Assembly (NCBI RefSeq): GCF_001941625.1
Contig: NZ_CP016076.1
Coordinates: 930,001-994,000, forward strand
Direction: 5' to 3'
From: Actinoalloteichus fjordicus
GTDB lineage: Bacteria; Actinomycetota; Actinomycetes; Mycobacteriales; Pseudonocardiaceae
Length of the DNA stretch: 64,000 nt
Shown here in pieces: positions 60,923 through 64,000 of the stretch; positions within the stretch are counted from its first letter, which is position 1, and every line of letters starts with the position of its first letter. The notes beneath the pieces are model-generated. The model did not search any database. It saw only the letters and a list, made by a program, of their open reading frames with translations, and was not told the origin of the DNA. The translations under genes and the position numbers were made by a program.

Positions 60923-61315
60923 GTGTTCGACAGTGTGGGCTGGGGTGAGCTGATCGTCCTGCTCATCATCGGGCTGTTCATCTTCGGTCCCGACCGGCTG
61001 CCCGAGGCGGCGGCCTGGCTCGGGCGCTCGGTGCGCAAGGTGCGGGATTACGCCACCGGCGCCCGCCAGCAGCTGCGTGATGAACTCGGACCTGAGTTCG
61101 ACGACCTCCAGAAGCCGCTGAACGACCTCCGGGGCCTGCGCAATCTCAATCCGCGCAGCATGGTTACCGAGCAGGCCCGCAAGCTGTTCGACGAGGAGCC
61201 GACGCCGCGCAATCGGACGAACGGCGCGAATCGCACGCCTGCGGCTGCTCCCCGGCCGGTGGAGCCCGCCCTGAAGCCCGGTGAGCGCCCGCCGATCGAT
61301 CCCGACGCCACCTGA
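60923..61315 (+). CDS. tatB: Sec-independent protein translocase subunit TatB
   Basis: 130 residues. The N-terminal MFDSVGWGELIVLLIIGLFI with the conserved Glu at position 9 and the FGPDRLPEAAAWLGR hinge is diagnostic for TatB, followed by an amphipathic helix and a polar Pro/Arg tail. It forms the twin-arginine substrate receptor with TatC (not in the window). GTG at 60923. TAGGCT near 60891 is a possible -10. It follows htrA as in Rv1223-Rv1224. Confidence 0.95.
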   Translation: MFDSVGWGELIVLLIIGLFIFGPDRLPEAAAWLGRSVRKVRDYATGARQQLRDELGPEFDDLQKPLNDLRGLRNLNPRSMVTEQARKLFDEEPTPRNRTNGANRTPAAAPRPVEPALKPGERPPIDPDAT

Positions 61316-61696
61316 GCAGACTCGCCTGGTCGCGACCGGTCCGCTCCTGATCGGCCGCATCGACGCTGAAGACAGCTGCCGAGCCCGCACCCGGTCCGCC
61401 CGAATCCGCGAGCGCTCGGCCTGCGGAGGCTTCTCGGCGAGTGTCCATCGACCCGGGCGGGCCGTTCGGCCGCCGCCCCGTCTCGGACGTCGAACCCGGG
61501 CGCTCTCCGAGACGCCGCGCGCCGCGCGCTGACGGACCCGGCTCAGCCTCGTCGGTGCGTCGGGGCCGAGGCACGGTGACCGCATTCGCGGTGCGAACCG
61601 GCTTCGGCGAGGCGCAGCCCCGGCGCGCGTTCCGCGCCGGGGCCGAGGTGCGCCTCGACGCGGCGGCCGACGGGCGACCGCCGCGAAGGCGAAACC
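61316..61696. other. 381-bp convergent intergenic region tatB/mrp
   Basis: GC-rich sequence. Several open frames run through it but all are Arg/Pro-rich, as expected of non-coding DNA at this GC content. No clear terminator was identified. Confidence 0.4.
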
Positions 61697-62851
61697 TCAG
61701 CGCTTGACCGGGGTGACCGACAGCATCTGGCCCGCGAGCCCCCTGGCCCGGACGGTGAGTCGCTTGGCGATGTCCGACAGCACCACCGAAGCGGGGGCGG
61801 TCGGCTCGGCGAGTACCAGCGGCGTGCCCGCGTCGCCCTGCTCCCGCAGGCGCTGGTCCAGTGGCACCTGACCCAGCAGCGGCACCTCGGCACCGACCGA
61901 ACGGCTCAGCGAGTCCGCGACGAGCTTTCCGCCGCCGGACCCGAAGATCTCCAGCCGCGTCCCGTCGGGCATCTCCATCCAGGACATGTTCTCCACGACG
62001 CCCGCGACCCGCTGTCGGGTCTGCAGCGCGATCGCGCCTGCCCGCTCGGCCACCTCGGCCGCCGCCTGCTGCGGTGTCGTCACCACCAGCAGTTCGGCGT
62101 TCGGGACGAGCTGCGCGACGGAGATGGCGACGTCGCCGGTTCCGGGCGGGAGGTCGAGCAGCAGGACGTCCAGGTCTCCCCAGAACACGTCGGAGAGGAA
62201 CTGCTGGAGCGCGCGGTGCAGCATGGGGCCGCGCCAGACCACCGGAGCGTTGCCGGGGGTGAACATGCCGATCGAGATGAGCTTCACGCCGTGGGACTGC
62301 GGCGGCATGATCATCGACTCGACCTTCGTCGGCTTGCCGCCCGCGCCGAGCATCCGGGGGATCGAGTGACCGTAGATGTCCGCGTCCACCACGCCGACCG
62401 ACAGACCGCGCTGCGCCATGGCCACCGCGAGGTTGACGGTGACGCTGGACTTGCCGACCCCGCCCTTTCCGGAGGCCACGCAGTAGACGCGGGTCATGGA
62501 GCCGGGCTCGGCGAAGGGGATGCGCGGTTCGGCGGCGTCGCCTCGGAGCCCGCGACGGAGTTCCGCGCGCTGCTCGTCGTTCATCACGTCGAGTTCGACA
62601 AGGACCTCGCGGACACCGGGGACGGCACTGACGGCCGTGGTGACGTCCTTGGTGATCCGGTCGCGCATGGGACAGCCCGCGACGGTCAGGTAGATCGCGA
62701 CGGACACGACGCCGTCCGCCGCGATGGAGACGTCTTTGACCATCCCCAGCTCGGTGATGGGCCGGTGGATCTCCGGGTCCTCGACCCGGCCGAGCGCCTC
62801 GTGCACCGATGCGGACGAGGGGGTGGTGTCTGCGGGCTGCACAGTGGTCAC
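61697..62851 (-). CDS. mrp: Mrp/NBP35-family Fe-S cluster carrier ATPase
   Basis: 384-residue P-loop ATPase that helps deliver Fe-S clusters. The N-terminal DUF59/MIP18 domain (about 10-85, with VAGCPMRDRI carrying the conserved Cys) is fused to the ATPase domain: deviant Walker A SGKGGVGKSSVTVNLA, switch DADIYGHSIPRMLG, and the DLPPGTGD Walker B-like motif. The C-terminal CxxC of many Mrp proteins is not evident, which is common in actinobacteria. GTG 62851 (TTVQPADTTP) is preferred over an extension to 62893. Ortholog of Rv1229c. Confidence 0.93.
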   Translation of the reverse strand: MTTVQPADTTPSSASVHEALGRVEDPEIHRPITELGMVKDVSIAADGVVSVAIYLTVAGCPMRDRITKDVTTAVSAVPGVREVLVELDVMNDEQRAELRRGLRGDAAEPRIPFAEPGSMTRVYCVASGKGGVGKSSVTVNLAVAMAQRGLSVGVVDADIYGHSIPRMLGAGGKPTKVESMIMPPQSHGVKLISIGMFTPGNAPVVWRGPMLHRALQQFLSDVFWGDLDVLLLDLPPGTGDVAISVAQLVPNAELLVVTTPQQAAAEVAERAGAIALQTRQRVAGVVENMSWMEMPDGTRLEIFGSGGGKLVADSLSRSVGAEVPLLGQVPLDQRLREQGDAGTPLVLAEPTAPASVVLSDIAKRLTVRARGLAGQMLSVTPVKR

Positions 62852-63070
62852 TGCTGAGCACCGACCTTCCGGTACGGGATTCGCGTCTCTCACCCCGGCC
62901 TCGGGCAGCTCTCCTGCCTCCGGCCTGGGGTCGGGCGTCGCCCCTGGACAGGGGTCGAGCCGCTCAGCCCCATGCTACGGGCTGGCCCGACGGCTCCTCG
63001 TCGCCCTCTCGGCGATCTTTCTCGTCGATATCGTGCATCCGACTGGACGCGGTGAGTAACATCGACTTCT

Positions 63071-63589
63071 GTGGCGGATACCGGTCTTGCCCGATTACCG
63101 ACGGACGAAGAGATGGCTGCGTGGCGTGCCTTCCTGCGCGCGCATGCGAGGGTCACCCGTTCGTTGGAAGCGGATTTGATAGCGGAGCAACGACTCTCGC
63201 TGGCTGCCTACGAAGTACTACTCCAACTGGCGGAATCCTCGGATTGCCGGCTTCGGATGACGGAGTTGGCCGATGCCGTGCTGCTTTCCAGATCGGGTGT
63301 CACCAGGCTGGTTGACCGGCTGGAACGTGCCGGACTCGTCCGTCGGAGTCGAGTCGACACGGATGGCAGGGGCGTGCTGGCGGTCCTCACCAGCCATGGC
63401 CTGGAAAGGCTGCGGACGGCCACCGAAACGCATCTGACGGGAGTGGTCCGATATTTCAGCTCGCAGCTCGCCCGCTATCAGTTGAACGTGCTGGGTGATA
63501 CCTGCATGAAATTGGCAGAGGGAAAAATTCCTTCGCCGGCAGGCGAGGTGGACCCCACGACGATCACCGCTGCTGACAGCGGTGGGTAA
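63071..63589 (+). CDS. MarR-family transcriptional regulator
   Basis: 172-residue winged-helix regulator. The MarR core is complete: LSLAAYEVLLQLAESSDCRL, MTELADAVLLSRSGVTRLVD (recognition helix), GLVRRSRVDTDGRGVLAVLT (wing) and a long C-terminal dimerisation helix. GTG at 63071. It is divergent from mrp and precedes a CoA-ester lyase gene in the same direction, 137 bp away, so it might regulate that gene (inference). Ligand unknown. Confidence 0.92.
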   Translation: MADTGLARLPTDEEMAAWRAFLRAHARVTRSLEADLIAEQRLSLAAYEVLLQLAESSDCRLRMTELADAVLLSRSGVTRLVDRLERAGLVRRSRVDTDGRGVLAVLTSHGLERLRTATETHLTGVVRYFSSQLARYQLNVLGDTCMKLAEGKIPSPAGEVDPTTITAADSGG

Positions 63590-63726
63590 CCACCAGGTCA
63601 GCTGCGGGCCCTCCAGGGCGGCGCGGGCGGGTCCGGCTCCGCACCGAAGCCTGACCGCGCCGCGCCCGCTGCGGTCCTCCTAACATTCGCCGGGACGAGT
63701 CAGCCCCGAGGAGAGCGAGGATCACC

Positions 63727-64000
63727 GTGGTCGAGCGCATGCGCCCCCGTCGTTCATGCCTGGCCGTCCCCGGTTCGAGCCTGAAGATGATCGACAAGGC
63801 CAGGGGTCTGCCGGTCGACGAGTTCTTCCTGGATCTGGAGGACGCCTGCGCGCCCCCGGCCAAGGCGCAGGCACGACGCAACGCCGTCGAGTCGCTGACC
63901 GAGGGCGGCTGGGGCGGTCGCACCAGAGTGGTGCGGATCAACGGCCTGAGCACCGAGTGGGCCTACCGGGATGTGATCGAGGTGGTCGAGGGGGCAGGCG
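63727..64000 (+). CDS. HpcH/HpaI (CitE-like) CoA-ester lyase, partial
   Basis: The frame is open from GTG 63727 to the window edge, 91 residues. PRRSCLAVPGSSLKMIDKAR followed by VDEFFLDLEDACAPPAKAQA is the N-terminal signature of malyl-CoA/citramalyl-CoA lyases, with the conserved Arg of the first strand and the DLEDA metal-site motif. GAGCGAGGA upstream is the ribosome binding site. The rest of the gene is outside the window, so the specific substrate (malyl-CoA, beta-methylmalyl-CoA, citryl-CoA) cannot be decided. Confidence 0.9.
   Translation, partial: MVERMRPRRSCLAVPGSSLKMIDKARGLPVDEFFLDLEDACAPPAKAQARRNAVESLTEGGWGGRTRVVRINGLSTEWAYRDVIEVVEGAG

Noticed and set aside
61441-61707. 88-codon plus-strand frame between tatB and mrp
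   Set aside because: Arg/Pro/Gly low complexity, extends antisense into mrp, no ribosome binding site.

Overview
The window is about 64 kb of very GC-rich DNA with many GTG starts, mycothiol biosynthesis (mshB), a SigE/RseA/HtrA stress module, PE/PPE-EspG-type ESX accessory genes, XRE/DUF397 pairs and GlgM/GlgC. This points to a mycelial actinomycete, most likely of the Pseudonocardiaceae (Actinoalloteichus/Saccharopolyspora-like); the genus is an inference. No rRNA or tRNA genes were found. The two edge genes (an FAD monooxygenase on the left and a CitE/HpcH-type CoA-ester lyase on the right) are cut by the window.

Layout. 1-6.8 kb: partial FAD monooxygenase; a minus-strand operon for a LolA-like exported protein plus a two-gene ABC exporter; and, divergent from it, an OmpR-type response regulator/histidine kinase pair. 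Their shared intergenic region carries three 11-bp-phased CTGAG pairs. 6.9-7.2 kb: an orphan five-repeat type I-E-like CRISPR array. 7.4-19.3 kb: an unusual SRPBCC-Nudix fusion, typA, an LpqW-like lipoprotein and a complete oligopeptide ABC operon (SBP, two permeases, two ATPases). 19.4-27.2 kb: mshB and a small membrane protein, 7Fe ferredoxin, dapC-type aminotransferase, pdxA-like, dapD, a lipoprotein and dapE. 27.5-30.1 kb: a WXG100-like protein, a WXG-alpha/beta hydrolase and a lipoprotein in one operon. 30.4-37.5 kb: wrbA-like, LOG-family protein, folP2, a large membrane protein of unknown function, a PadR/membrane-protein pair, a DivIVA-like protein and an SRPBCC protein. 37.8-46.1 kb: two paralogous PPE/EspG cassettes separated by a decayed lipoprotein gene, an XRE/DUF397 pair and a VOC protein. 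46.6-48.5 kb: paaX-paaG. 48.6-56.2 kb: a DUF3117 mini-protein, leucyl aminopeptidase, divergent LysR/MFS, glgM and glgC. 56.5-64 kb: O-methyltransferase, sigE-rseA-htrA-tatB, mrp, MarR and the partial lyase.

The backbone order (typA, lpqW, mshB, Rv1171-like, fdx, dapC, dapD, dapE, LOG, folP2, DivIVA-like, DUF3117, glgM, glgC, O-methyltransferase, sigE, rseA, htrA, tatB, mrp) matches, as recalled, the order of Mycobacterium tuberculosis Rv1165 to Rv1229c. The peptide transporter, WXG-hydrolase operon, PPE/EspG cassettes and paaXG are then insertions into a conserved core.

The observations most worth following are these. (i) An 11-bp-phased TCTCA/CTGAG motif occurs both around the two-component system and upstream of sigE, next to a good SigE-type autoregulatory promoter. 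(ii) A roughly 160-bp MITE-like element is present three times, and in two cases its end forms the stop codon of the preceding gene. (iii) A lineage-specific SRPBCC-Nudix fusion has a long disordered insert inside the Nudix fold. (iv) There are orphan ESX-type effector/immunity-like and PPE/EspG cassettes.
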